The position numbers and the translations under genes are program-made. From an uncultured Halomonas sp. (GTDB taxonomy: Bacteria; Pseudomonadota; Gammaproteobacteria; Pseudomonadales; Halomonadaceae), in contig NZ_CANLTC010000015.1 of NCBI RefSeq assembly GCF_947493865.1, forward strand, positions 36,489-100,488: DNA of 64,000 bases. Direction: 5' to 3'. Shown piece after piece: positions 1-8,014 of this stretch. The notes beneath the pieces were generated by a model, which did no database searches, had not been told where the DNA came from, and saw nothing but the letters and a program-made list of their open reading frames with translations. Position 1 is the first letter of the stretch. Each line of letters opens with the position of its first letter.

Positions 1-57
1 GCCGACTTCATGACGGATCGCGAGCAACCCGCCGAGCAGGAGCGCGAGACGTTCTGA
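1..57 (+). CDS. vapB: VapB-type antitoxin, C-terminal fragment (cut by window start)
   Basis: The first 57 bases read through without a stop as ADFMTDREQPAEQERETF and end in TGA. This acidic, Pro-Ala-Glu-Arg-rich tail is typical of VapB antitoxin C-termini, the segment that wraps around the PIN toxin. The TGA shares one base with the ATG of the next gene, so antitoxin and toxin are translationally coupled, as is usual for vapBC. The DNA-binding N-terminus lies outside the window. The call rests on the tail and on the toxin neighbour. Confidence 0.75.
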   Translation, partial: ADFMTDREQPAEQERETF

Positions 58-461
58 TGCTCAAGTACCTGCTCGATACCAATATCTGTATCTTCACCAT
101 CAAGCACAAACCCACGCAGGTACGAAAAGCCTTCAATCGTCACCATGACCAGCTATGCATCAGTACCATTACCTTGATGGAACTGATCTACGGCGCAGAG
201 AAGTCCATGGCGCCGGAACGCAACTTGGGAGTTGTCGAGGGCTTTGCCGCGCGACTGGAAGTGCTGAACTACGACAGCGATGCCGCAGCACACAGCGGGC
301 AGTTGAGAGCAGAGCTAGCCAAGAGCGGCACGCCAATCGGCCCTTATGATCAGATGCTGGCCGGCCATGCTCGCTCGAAAGGGCTGATTCTGGTCACGAA
401 CAACACCCGGGAATTCCTTCGCGTGCCGGGGCTGCGTGTGGAGGATTGGGCTAAGGGCTAA
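57..461 (+). CDS. vapC: VapC-type PIN-domain ribonuclease toxin
   Basis: A 134-residue single-domain PIN protein, the normal length for VapC. The acidic metal-binding residues are visible: Asp7 in LLDTN, Glu42 in LMELIYG and Asp98 in PIGPYDQMLAGHA, followed by the VTNNTREF motif (about 113-120). VapC toxins are Mg-dependent RNases that cut tRNA or rRNA and are held inactive by VapB. The start overlaps the antitoxin stop by one base, which fixes the ATG. It was probably acquired as a module; nothing downstream belongs to it. Confidence 0.92.
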   Translation: MLKYLLDTNICIFTIKHKPTQVRKAFNRHHDQLCISTITLMELIYGAEKSMAPERNLGVVEGFAARLEVLNYDSDAAAHSGQLRAELAKSGTPIGPYDQMLAGHARSKGLILVTNNTREFLRVPGLRVEDWAKG

Positions 462-581
462 GCTGATCTACCTCGCCGCGTGGATTCAAACTAGCGCAAT
501 TAAGCAAGAAGCCAGCATCAATGGTGTCGTACCGTTCTCGGTGCTAGCCATGAATATCCTGAGTGAACAGAGGCAAAATAC

Positions 582-2093
582 TTGACCCAGAGTCGGTCTG
601 ATTCAAAGCGGACAAACACCAATACGACTGAAGATTCGACGCGCTGGCGCATTCTGGCGGTGCTGCTGGCAGCCATCGCCATGTCGCTGATCAACGTCAG
701 CATCGTCAACGTTGCGCTGCCTTCCATCCAGGAGGGCCTTGGCGCCTCCCAGTCCGACCTGCAGTGGGTGCTGTCCGGCTATGCATTGACCTTCGGCGTG
801 GTGCTGGTGGCTGCCGGTCGCGCGGGCGATCTCCTGGGGCGCGGGGGCATCTTCATCATCGGCGTGGGGGTGTTCACCGTGGCCTCCATTGCCTCGGGCC
901 TGGCCCCGGATGCTGACTGGCTCAATGCCGCCCGGTTCGTGCAGGGTGTCGGCTCGGGGTTGTTAAGTCCCCAGGCCGTGGGCATGATTCAGCAATATTT
1001 TCGTGGCGCCGAGCGCGGCAGGGCGTTCGGCCACTTCGGTACGGCGGTTGGCCTGTCCGTGGGCATCGGCCCGGTGCTGGGCGGTCTGCTGATCGAACTT
1101 GGCGGTGCCGACCTCGGCTGGCGCCTGACGTTCCTGGCCAATGTGCCCATCGGCATCGCCGCCATCATCATGGCGCTTGCCTGGTTCCCGAAACCGCTGT
1201 TCAGCCATGAGCCAAAAGAATCGACGAACGCCCCCCACGGAATACTGCATACGTTCCGCTCACTGGACCCGATCGGCGCCGTATTGCTGGGGCTTGCGGT
1301 GTTCGCCGCGCTGTTTCCGTTCATGGAATCCCAGTCGTCACCTCTTACCTGGCTGCTGCTCCCGCTGGGTATCGCACTCGTGGCACTCTGGATTCGCTGG
1401 GAGCGGCGCTACGCACGCTTGGGTCGCAGCCCGATGGTGGATCTGAGCATATTCTCTACGCGCAGTTTCACCAATGGCGCCCTCATCATGACCCTGTACT
1501 TCACCGGGATGACCAGTATCTGGGTGCTGGTGGCGCTGTATCTGCAGCAGGGCCTGGGTGAATCCGCCCTCGCAACCGGTCTCATCAGCACGCCGGCCGC
1601 CTTCATTTCGGCCTTCGCGGCCAACTGGGCCGGCCGGCGGGTGATGACCTATGGCCGCAAGATGGTGATCTGGGGTCTTTTTCTCGCACTCACCGGCCTC
1701 GCCGCGAGTATCGCCGTCGTGCTGCTGCACGCAGGCGGCTATCTAAGCATCTGGTGGCTGCTGCTCTCCCTGGCGCTGATCGGCACGGCCCAGGGCGCCG
1801 TGATCAGCCCCAATCAGGCGCTTACCCTGGCGGAGGTTCCCTTGCAGTACGCGGGAAGCTCCGGCGCCATCATGCAGACCGGCCAGCGCATCGGCACCTC
1901 CATCGGCATCGCCGTGATCACCGCAGCGGTCTTTGCCTCGCTCAACGTGACCTCCTGGTCGATGGCCGTGGCCCTAGGATTCGGCCTGATCATGCTCGTC
2001 GTGCTCGGTGCCCTCGGCGTAGCGATCAAGGACTTGCGCCATCGCACGAGAACCGGCAAAAGAAAGGACCTGAGGTCAACGACAGACCGATGA
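582..2093 (+). CDS. MFS transporter, DHA2 (EmrB/QacA-like) family
   Basis: A 503-residue membrane protein with a short polar N-terminus (about 1-20) and then roughly 14 hydrophobic segments, the size of DHA2 14-TMS proton-driven drug exporters. The family pattern AMSLINVSIVNVALPSI in TM1, followed by DLQWVLSGYALTFG, is clear (residues about 33-75), as is the TM5 region VGLSVGIGPVLGGLL. It starts at a TTG 7 bases after AGAGG; no better start lies in frame. No regulator or periplasmic adaptor adjoins it, so the substrate is unknown. An internal role in drug or metabolite efflux is the family expectation. Confidence 0.85.
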   Translation: MTQSRSDSKRTNTNTTEDSTRWRILAVLLAAIAMSLINVSIVNVALPSIQEGLGASQSDLQWVLSGYALTFGVVLVAAGRAGDLLGRGGIFIIGVGVFTVASIASGLAPDADWLNAARFVQGVGSGLLSPQAVGMIQQYFRGAERGRAFGHFGTAVGLSVGIGPVLGGLLIELGGADLGWRLTFLANVPIGIAAIIMALAWFPKPLFSHEPKESTNAPHGILHTFRSLDPIGAVLLGLAVFAALFPFMESQSSPLTWLLLPLGIALVALWIRWERRYARLGRSPMVDLSIFSTRSFTNGALIMTLYFTGMTSIWVLVALYLQQGLGESALATGLISTPAAFISAFAANWAGRRVMTYGRKMVIWGLFLALTGLAASIAVVLLHAGGYLSIWWLLLSLALIGTAQGAVISPNQALTLAEVPLQYAGSSGAIMQTGQRIGTSIGIAVITAAVFASLNVTSWSMAVALGFGLIMLVVLGALGVAIKDLRHRTRTGKRKDLRSTTDR

Positions 2094-2482
2094 ACGGTAC
2101 ATTCAACGAGATCCAGCGACACCGCTCGGCCACTACGCCGTTACCTGGGAAGAGGATAGGTCCGTGGTGGTAGGTGAGGATACTCCCACGCAATTGTTCA
2201 CCGTCCTACGTAGCACGCCTGATCTTCCGCTCGACGCTCCCGGCCTTCAACTATTTGACGGCACTAAAAAAACAATTGGTTACATTGGTTCATGGCAAAC
2301 TTCCTGCCAACAAAACACTACAAAAATCGTCTATCAATCTAAACGACGACATTTACCATTCGGCTTGCGTTTAGCCTAGCCATTAGCAACTTTGGTTTGG
2401 CTGGTTCAATCTCGAAGGCGGTGCTAAACGCGACTCAATGCATCCGCGAGATGCAGAAATGCTATTCATCGAAGGAAGCACT
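2094..2482. other. Intergenic stretch, no gene recognised
   Basis: About 390 bases between the MFS gene and the RTX gene. The right half (about 2255-2400) is noticeably AT-richer, with runs such as ctaaaaaaacaattgg. Only short overlapping open frames occur and none resembles a known protein. It may hold the promoter of the RTX gene, but no convincing -35/-10 pair was picked out. Confidence 0.4.
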
Positions 2483-3307
2483 ATGTCCTTTATCCAGGAA
2501 GCCAGCGGTCTGACTTCTGGTACCGACGAAGGTGAACTCATCTTCAGCAGCGACTCCTCCATCGTTCGCGCATGGGGTGGCAATGACGGGTTGCGCCTTG
2601 GCGACTACAGCGATATAGCCCATCTCGGCGATGGCAACGACGTTGCCTATAGCGGCGGCGGCAGCGATGCGATTCTCGGCGAAGGCGACGACGATCTGAT
2701 CCACGGCGGCGCGGGCAACGACTGGCTGGACGGCGGGGAAGGCAACGACATGCTCAGGGGCGGAGAAGGCAACGACCAGCTGCTGGGCGGCTCAGGGGAC
2801 GACATCCTCGTGGCCATCGAAGGCAGCAAGTCCGGCGACAACACCCTGTACGGCGATACGGGCAACGATATCCTTCATGGCGGTACCGGCCATGACGTGA
2901 TCTTCGGCGGTGAAGACAACGACATCATCAAGGGCAACGCGGACGACGACTGGCTTCACGGCGGTACCGGTGCCGACCAGATCCAGGGCCAGAGCGGTGA
3001 CGATGTCATCTTCGGCAGCGCCGATGAGGACGGCCAGCCTACCGAAGACAGCAGCACCGAGATTTTCTATATCGGCGGCGACGGCAGCGATGAGATCAAT
3101 GACTTCGCTGTTGCCAACGACCAGCTCATCGTCTCCGCCAACATCAACGATACGGGTATCGAAAGCCTTTCCGACCTGGCGGGTCGCGTCACGGATGCCG
3201 ACGAAGGCGCTGCGGTCGATCTGGGTGAACAGACCCAGATTCTGATGATTGGTGTGGCCGCGGACGACGTCAATGCCAATATGGCGGACTACTTCACCAT
3301 CGCCTGA
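2483..3307 (+). CDS. RTX (hemolysin-type calcium-binding repeat) protein
   Basis: A 274-residue acidic protein. After an N-terminal stretch (1-35) it carries about a dozen GGxGxDxUx nonapeptides (about 45-200), such as GGAGNDWLD and GGTGHDVIF. These fold into a calcium-filled beta-roll. The C-terminal 75 residues end in ...ADYFTIA, compatible with an uncleaved type I secretion signal. The ATG at 2483 is chosen because GAAGGA sits 6 bases before it; an upstream in-frame ATG at 2438 lacks a ribosome site. No enzymatic domain and no type I secretion genes are near, so its job is unknown: possibly a surface or matrix protein. Confidence 0.88.
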   Translation: MSFIQEASGLTSGTDEGELIFSSDSSIVRAWGGNDGLRLGDYSDIAHLGDGNDVAYSGGGSDAILGEGDDDLIHGGAGNDWLDGGEGNDMLRGGEGNDQLLGGSGDDILVAIEGSKSGDNTLYGDTGNDILHGGTGHDVIFGGEDNDIIKGNADDDWLHGGTGADQIQGQSGDDVIFGSADEDGQPTEDSSTEIFYIGGDGSDEINDFAVANDQLIVSANINDTGIESLSDLAGRVTDADEGAAVDLGEQTQILMIGVAADDVNANMADYFTIA

Positions 3308-3343
3308 GAGTGATTTTCTATCGCTATGGAGGATGACAAGCGA

Positions 3344-3374
3344 GGCCCGATGTATTGAACGCATCGGGCCTTTT
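3344..3374 (+). terminator. Rho-independent terminator after the RTX gene
   Basis: GGCCCGATG (3344-3352) and CATCGGGCC (3362-3370) form a perfect 9-bp stem with a 9-base loop, followed by TTTT. It lies 37 bases after the RTX stop and also separates it from the convergent hydrolase gene. Confidence 0.85.
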
Positions 3375-3401
3375 GTTCATCGTAATTCACGAAGCGGTCG
3401 A

Positions 3402-5405
3402 TCAACAAAAACGCCGCGGGACCGTTTTCTCCCACCTGTTGCGATAGATCTCCTTGCCCTCTTCATAAGCCTGCAGACTGTTGACCAGGTAGAAGTTTTC
3501 CGCATCGCAACTCATGCGGCTCTGGGTATCCACATGAATACTGATATCCGCGTCGCTCAGATCGACTTCCCAGTTTGATTCCGTCACGGCGCTCAGCGGT
3601 TCGTTCTCACGGACTCGCCAGAGGTTGTGATTTCGGGTGCCATAGGTGATGCCGTTGTGCTCCAGCCTGCGCAGCCCTTCGTCGGAAAAGTCGTCCAGTA
3701 TCCACTCCCGGGTGGTCAGGGACTTGATGATGCGGCGGGTGCGACTACCTTCCCGCAGAATGGTCTTGGCAAGGGGCTTGGCGGTTTCCGCCTGCATGAA
3801 GGGTAGCTCGGTGACTACCGGTGTTTCTGCCTGAGGCACGAGTACCTGACTGTGGCCGAGATCGACCGTGAGCCCGACCACCGCCGTCGAAGGCCAGATC
3901 TGCGGCCAGTAGGTGGGACTCAGGCTGATTTCCAGCCGGTGCCCTGCCGGCAGCCGGTAGCCGATGGCGTCCAGGCCGAACTCGACGTCGAACCATTCAT
4001 CGACCGGCAATTCTTCCGGCATGGCATGGGAGTGGCGGTGGGTAAGATTGAACTGGCCTGCAGTGATGTAGGTCTTTTCGCCTCCGGGGGAGACGTCCGT
4101 CAATCGCGCGTGCACGTTGCCGGTGGGTTGATCGCTCTTCAGTCGCAGCTTGACCCGCGTCTTGCCGAGAATATTGAGCGGCTCCTGAGCCGGTGCCAGA
4201 GTAAACGACGTGGCCAGAGCATTGTCGATGGTCTGGTCGTCCGGCAGATCGCCTTCCTGGCCGAAGGGACAGAACACGCCGGAATACAGGCCGTGGTGCT
4301 GGCGATTGATAAGCACCTGCTGTCCGGAGAGAGGCGCCATGACATCGACGCGCGAGATATTCGTTGCCAGCAGGTCCACCCACTGGCCCGGCCGGTAATC
4401 GTAGGTCGTCTGCGGCGCCACGCTGTCCTGCAAATAAACGACGAAGCTGTCTTCATGGAGTTCATCTTTGGCGTCGGTTGCCAGCCAGCGATCGAACCAA
4501 CTGACGCACTCCTGCAAATAGCCGATCTGCGGCCCAGGAATGGCTAGATCGGGAAACTCATGCGCCCAAGGGCCGATGATGGCGCGCTTGGGCACGTCGA
4601 GATTGTCCATGAGCCGGAACACCGCATCGGTGTAGCCGTCCGCCCAGCCGCTCATGGTCAGCACCGGCATGCGAATGGCGCTGTAGTCTTCACAGATCGA
4701 ACCCTGGCGCCAGTAGTCATCCCGGGCCTGATGCTCGAGCCAGGTCTCGACGAAGGGCGGCGTCTTTTCCAGGCGTTCCAGCCACATTTCGCGCCACTTG
4801 TCGCCGACAAAGCGCGGAAAGGGCGGTCGGGCATTGTAGGCAAACATGGTAGAGGCCCACCACAGCATGTCCGAGCCCATCAGGGTGCCACCGCGGTAGT
4901 GAACGTCGTCGGCGTAGCGATCATCCGTGGAACAGAGACTGACGATGGTTTTCAGTGCCGCATGATTGTACGCCGCCATCTGTAACCCATTGAAGCCACC
5001 CCAGGATTTACCGATCATGGCAATATTGCCTGCGGACCACTCTTGTGCGGCGATCCAGTCGAATACCTCCAGGCAGTCTTCCTGCTCCTGGAGCGGATAT
5101 TCATCCTGAATGATGCCGCTGGAATCCCCGGTGCCGCGAATATCCACCCGCACGCTCGCATAGCCGCAGCCGGCGAAATAGGCATGGCGGATTTCATCGC
5201 GCAGGGCGGTGAACTCATCCTTGCGATAGGGCAAATACTCCAATATCACACCCCGGGCCGTGGCAAGGCCTTCGGGCAGCCACAGCTTGGCGGAAAGCAC
5301 GGTGCCGTCGGCAAGCGGGATGGGCGCATGCTCAACGGTTCGGACCGCATAGGGCAGGTCCGTGCGCTCATGCAGCTTGCTGTAGTCAACATCGAAAACA
5401 CCCAC
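3402..5405 (-). CDS. CocE/NonD family alpha/beta hydrolase
   Basis: A 667-residue protein of the CocE (cocaine esterase)/X-Pro dipeptidyl-peptidase S15 family. The N-terminal alpha/beta hydrolase domain has the nucleophile in GKSWGGF (Ser134), an Asp in MSGWADGYTD (about 256) and His282 in GPWAHEF. The C-terminal half is the jelly-roll domain (from about 380). Family members hydrolyse esters or amides. It starts with GTG three bases after the BCCT carrier stop, with GGGAG inside that gene's end, so the two are co-translated. Inference: it hydrolyses an ester or amide imported by that carrier, for example an acylated quaternary amine. The substrate is not identifiable from sequence. Confidence 0.88.
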   Translation of the reverse strand: MGVFDVDYSKLHERTDLPYAVRTVEHAPIPLADGTVLSAKLWLPEGLATARGVILEYLPYRKDEFTALRDEIRHAYFAGCGYASVRVDIRGTGDSSGIIQDEYPLQEQEDCLEVFDWIAAQEWSAGNIAMIGKSWGGFNGLQMAAYNHAALKTIVSLCSTDDRYADDVHYRGGTLMGSDMLWWASTMFAYNARPPFPRFVGDKWREMWLERLEKTPPFVETWLEHQARDDYWRQGSICEDYSAIRMPVLTMSGWADGYTDAVFRLMDNLDVPKRAIIGPWAHEFPDLAIPGPQIGYLQECVSWFDRWLATDAKDELHEDSFVVYLQDSVAPQTTYDYRPGQWVDLLATNISRVDVMAPLSGQQVLINRQHHGLYSGVFCPFGQEGDLPDDQTIDNALATSFTLAPAQEPLNILGKTRVKLRLKSDQPTGNVHARLTDVSPGGEKTYITAGQFNLTHRHSHAMPEELPVDEWFDVEFGLDAIGYRLPAGHRLEISLSPTYWPQIWPSTAVVGLTVDLGHSQVLVPQAETPVVTELPFMQAETAKPLAKTILREGSRTRRIIKSLTTREWILDDFSDEGLRRLEHNGITYGTRNHNLWRVRENEPLSAVTESNWEVDLSDADISIHVDTQSRMSCDAENFYLVNSLQAYEEGKEIYRNRWEKTVPRRFC

Positions 5406-5408
5406 TTA

Positions 5409-6929
5409 TTACTCTCCCTCTAGTCCATGGTCCTGGCGCAGCCAGCACAGAATGGAAATGATCAATAGTGAATAAATGACGAGTACCGGGACCGCAACGA
5501 TGACGGTGGAGGACTGCACCACCTTCAATCCACCGATCAGCAGCAGGGATATCGCCAGCACCGCCATGAGGATACCCCAGGTAATCGTATGCCAGGTCGC
5601 CGGTTCTTCACCGTCTTCTTCACCGATGGAGGCAGTGGAGGCCAGCACGAAAGACGCCGAGTCAAGGGAAGTGGCCAGGAAGATGAAGCCGAGAATGACG
5701 AAGAAAACGACCACGACCTTGCCCAGCGGTAGCGTGTTGAGCACATTGATGACGGTCTGAGCATCACCGACCTCCGCCATGCTGCCCACCACGTCGAAAA
5801 CGTCGCTTAGCTGCAGGTGCATGGCATAGCCGCCCATGACGGCGAAATACAGCCAGCCACCGAGGGTCCCCCAGGCCAGCATATTGACAATGACGGACTT
5901 GATCGTGCGCCCCTTGGAAATTCGCGCCACGAACAGCCCCAGGAATGGCGCGGTGCAGGCAAACCAGACCCAGTAGAATACCGTCCAGCTCTGGGGAAAC
6001 GCGCCTTTATGAATCGGATCGGTATAAAAGCTCATGCGCAGGAAGTTCTGGGCCATGCGACCGAAGCTGTCCGTGAAATAGGAAAACAGAAAGCTTGTCG
6101 GCCCCACCAGCAGCACGAACAGCGCCAGCGTCACCGCAAGATAGACGTTGATGTTGCTGAGCTTGCTGATCCCCTTTTCCAGCCCCAGAGTGGCGCTGGT
6201 CAGATAGATGACCGACCAGATCAGGATGATGATGATGCTGAGCTGGGTAGACTGCCCGATGCCGAAGATATCGCCGATGCCGGCAGCGATCATCGGCACG
6301 CCGAGCCCCAGAGACGTACCCAGTCCACCCACCAGTGACCAGATCACGAAAATATCGATGATGCGCCCAAGCCAGCCGTCCGCCCTGCTGCCGAGCACGC
6401 CCTTGCAAGCCTGGGAAATCTTCAGCGACTTGTTGCCCTTGTTGTAAAGCGAATAGGCGATCACGACTGTCGGCAATGTATAGATGCACCAGGCGGATAC
6501 CCCCCAGTGGAAAAGTCCGTAGGTCAGTGCCCATTCCACCGCATCGGCGCTTTGCGCCTCTAACTGAAACGGCGGGCCCTGGTAGTAGTACATCGGCTCG
6601 ATGATGGACCAGAACATGATGCTGGTGCCCATTCCGGCGCAGAACAGCATGGCACCGTAGCTGAAATTGCCGAAGGCCGGACGCTCGCCGTGTCCGCCAA
6701 AGCGGATTTTTCCATAGCGTCCCAGGGCAAACCACAGCAGCATGATGAAGATACCGAAGGTCAGAAACTCGAAGACCCAGTCCATCTGATGAGTGATCAG
6801 GCTCAGCGCCTGAGTCATCAAGGGCGCCAGGGTTTCCTGAAAAGTCGCCAGTAACGTCGTGATCACCAACAGTACGGCGATGGCTGGCCAGAAAACATAG
6901 GGATCGAGTCTTGAGCGTTTTTTGTACAT
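5409..6929 (-). CDS. BCCT family betaine/carnitine/choline-type transporter
   Basis: A 506-residue, 12-TM sodium- or proton-coupled carrier. The BCCT signature is present: WTVFYWVWFACTAPFLGLF and then ARISKGRTIK (about 305-335), with the earlier MGTSIMFWSIIEPMYYYQGP (about 98-117). The start at 6929 follows GAGAG at suitable distance; an in-frame ATG six codons upstream has no ribosome site. It is the first gene of a two-gene unit with the CocE-type hydrolase. Substrate is unknown. The neighbour suggests a carnitine- or choline-like ester or its product rather than simple osmoprotection. Confidence 0.92.
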   Translation of the reverse strand: MYKKRSRLDPYVFWPAIAVLLVITTLLATFQETLAPLMTQALSLITHQMDWVFEFLTFGIFIMLLWFALGRYGKIRFGGHGERPAFGNFSYGAMLFCAGMGTSIMFWSIIEPMYYYQGPPFQLEAQSADAVEWALTYGLFHWGVSAWCIYTLPTVVIAYSLYNKGNKSLKISQACKGVLGSRADGWLGRIIDIFVIWSLVGGLGTSLGLGVPMIAAGIGDIFGIGQSTQLSIIIILIWSVIYLTSATLGLEKGISKLSNINVYLAVTLALFVLLVGPTSFLFSYFTDSFGRMAQNFLRMSFYTDPIHKGAFPQSWTVFYWVWFACTAPFLGLFVARISKGRTIKSVIVNMLAWGTLGGWLYFAVMGGYAMHLQLSDVFDVVGSMAEVGDAQTVINVLNTLPLGKVVVVFFVILGFIFLATSLDSASFVLASTASIGEEDGEEPATWHTITWGILMAVLAISLLLIGGLKVVQSSTVIVAVPVLVIYSLLIISILCWLRQDHGLEGE

Positions 6930-6957
6930 TAAATGGCTCTCGCGCATTATTGTTGAA

Positions 6958-6987
6958 AGGGTATTGAGGCCGTCCCTGATATACCCT
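6958..6987. promoter_or_regulatory. Inverted repeat upstream of the BCCT-hydrolase operon
   Basis: AGGGTAT (6958-6964) and ATACCCT (6981-6987) are perfect inverted arms separated by 16 bases, about 30 bases before the BCCT start. Spacing and position fit a dimeric regulator's operator. No regulator gene is adjacent, so the factor is unknown. Confidence 0.4.
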
Positions 6988-7093
6988 GAACTCCGCCAGC
7001 ATCGAAAAGGCGCTGATTGAGTGAGGCAGAAACGACGCTAGATCTTATCCTATCTTTCTCTCCATTTTACCCTTCATAACAGGAGTCACCTGC

Positions 7094-7717
7094 GTGCTGG
7101 ATCTTACAGACATAACGGTGGTGGCGTTCGATCTGGACGGCACCCTGATCGACTCGCGCCTGGACTTCCCCGCCATTCGCCGCGAACTTGGCTTCCCCAA
7201 AGATGTCGGCCTGCTCGAGCACATCGCCACGCTGGAAGACGACGCCGAGGCCCGACAAGCGCATCAGGTCATCCATCGCCATGAAATGGCCGGCGCCGCC
7301 GCGGCTACCTGGATGCCGGGTGCTCGCGAACTGCTCGATACACTCCACGACACTGGGCTTTATACTGCGATTCTCACCCGCAATACGCGGCAGGCGGTGG
7401 AGCTTGCCAAACGCAACCTGGAAATTCCCATCGATCTGACGCTGACCCGGGAGGACTGCGCCCCCAAGCCAAGCCCGGACGGGCTGGAAAAGATCGCCGA
7501 TCACTTCAGCGCTAGCGCATCACAACTCATCTATGTGGGCGATTTCCTCTTTGACCTGCAAACCGCCAGGGCCGCCGGTGCCTTGAGCTGTCTGTACCGC
7601 TACGGTGATAATCACCGCTTTACCGAGGATGCGGATCTGGTCGTCGATCATCTGAACGAGCTCGCCACTCTACTGCTTCACGACAGGCAATTGCCAAGCA
7701 ACAGGAAAAAATCATGA
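7094..7717 (+). CDS. HAD-superfamily hydrolase (phosphoglycolate-phosphatase-like)
   Basis: A 207-residue haloacid-dehalogenase fold phosphatase. Motif I is FDLDGTLID (Asp13 nucleophile, Asp15 acid/base), motif II lies in ILTRNTR (about 92-98), the motif III lysine is in CAPKPSPDG (about 129), and motif IV is YVGDFLFDL (about 152-160). An alpha-helical cap follows motif I, as in Gph-like enzymes. It starts with GTG, 8 bases after AGGAG. It overlaps the next gene by four bases (ATGA). The substrate is probably a small phosphorylated metabolite; Gph itself is only one option. Confidence 0.88.
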   Translation: MLDLTDITVVAFDLDGTLIDSRLDFPAIRRELGFPKDVGLLEHIATLEDDAEARQAHQVIHRHEMAGAAAATWMPGARELLDTLHDTGLYTAILTRNTRQAVELAKRNLEIPIDLTLTREDCAPKPSPDGLEKIADHFSASASQLIYVGDFLFDLQTARAAGALSCLYRYGDNHRFTEDADLVVDHLNELATLLLHDRQLPSNRKKS

Positions 7718-7938
7718 ACGACAAGACCGACAGAGACATCGAGAAAAGCTACCCTACCGCCGACTTCGTCGCGAAGCTGCGTCGGCTTGCGGACTGCCTT
7801 GAAAAGGGGCAGCAGTTTGAAATCAGTATTGCCGGTGAAAGAATCTATGTCCCGGTGCGGGCGATCTACAGCATCGAACATGAACGGGAAGACAATGAAG
7901 AAGAGATCGAGTTTCAAATAAAGTGGACGAAGGAGTAA
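7714..7938 (+). CDS. amphi-Trp domain protein
   Basis: A 74-residue highly charged protein. Its acidic C-terminus EEEIEFQIKWTKE matches the amphi-Trp family, small proteins named for an amphipathic strand ending in an invariant Trp. Function in the family is unknown. The ATG overlaps the HAD gene stop (ATGA), so the pair is co-translated. No membrane segment or cysteine is seen. Confidence 0.75.
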   Translation: MNDKTDRDIEKSYPTADFVAKLRRLADCLEKGQQFEISIAGERIYVPVRAIYSIEHEREDNEEEIEFQIKWTKE

Positions 7939-7974
7939 GCGACGCAAAAACTCCGCCCCCCATTCGGCGAGCAT

Positions 7975-8000
7975 CACCGGGGCCCCGTAGAGCCCCGGTG
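7975..8000. terminator. GC-rich hairpin between convergent genes
   Basis: CACCGGGGC and GCCCCGGTG form a perfect 9-bp stem with an 8-base loop, between the amphi-Trp gene and the convergent SSS symporter gene. There is no T-run on either strand. It may act as a weak bidirectional terminator or as an mRNA 3' stabiliser. Confidence 0.4.
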
Positions 8001-8014
8001 CTGATACAGCGTCT

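Noticed and set aside
2164..2379. Two short overlapping open frames after the MFS gene
   Set aside because: No ribosome site, no recognisable protein and an AT-rich shift through the middle.
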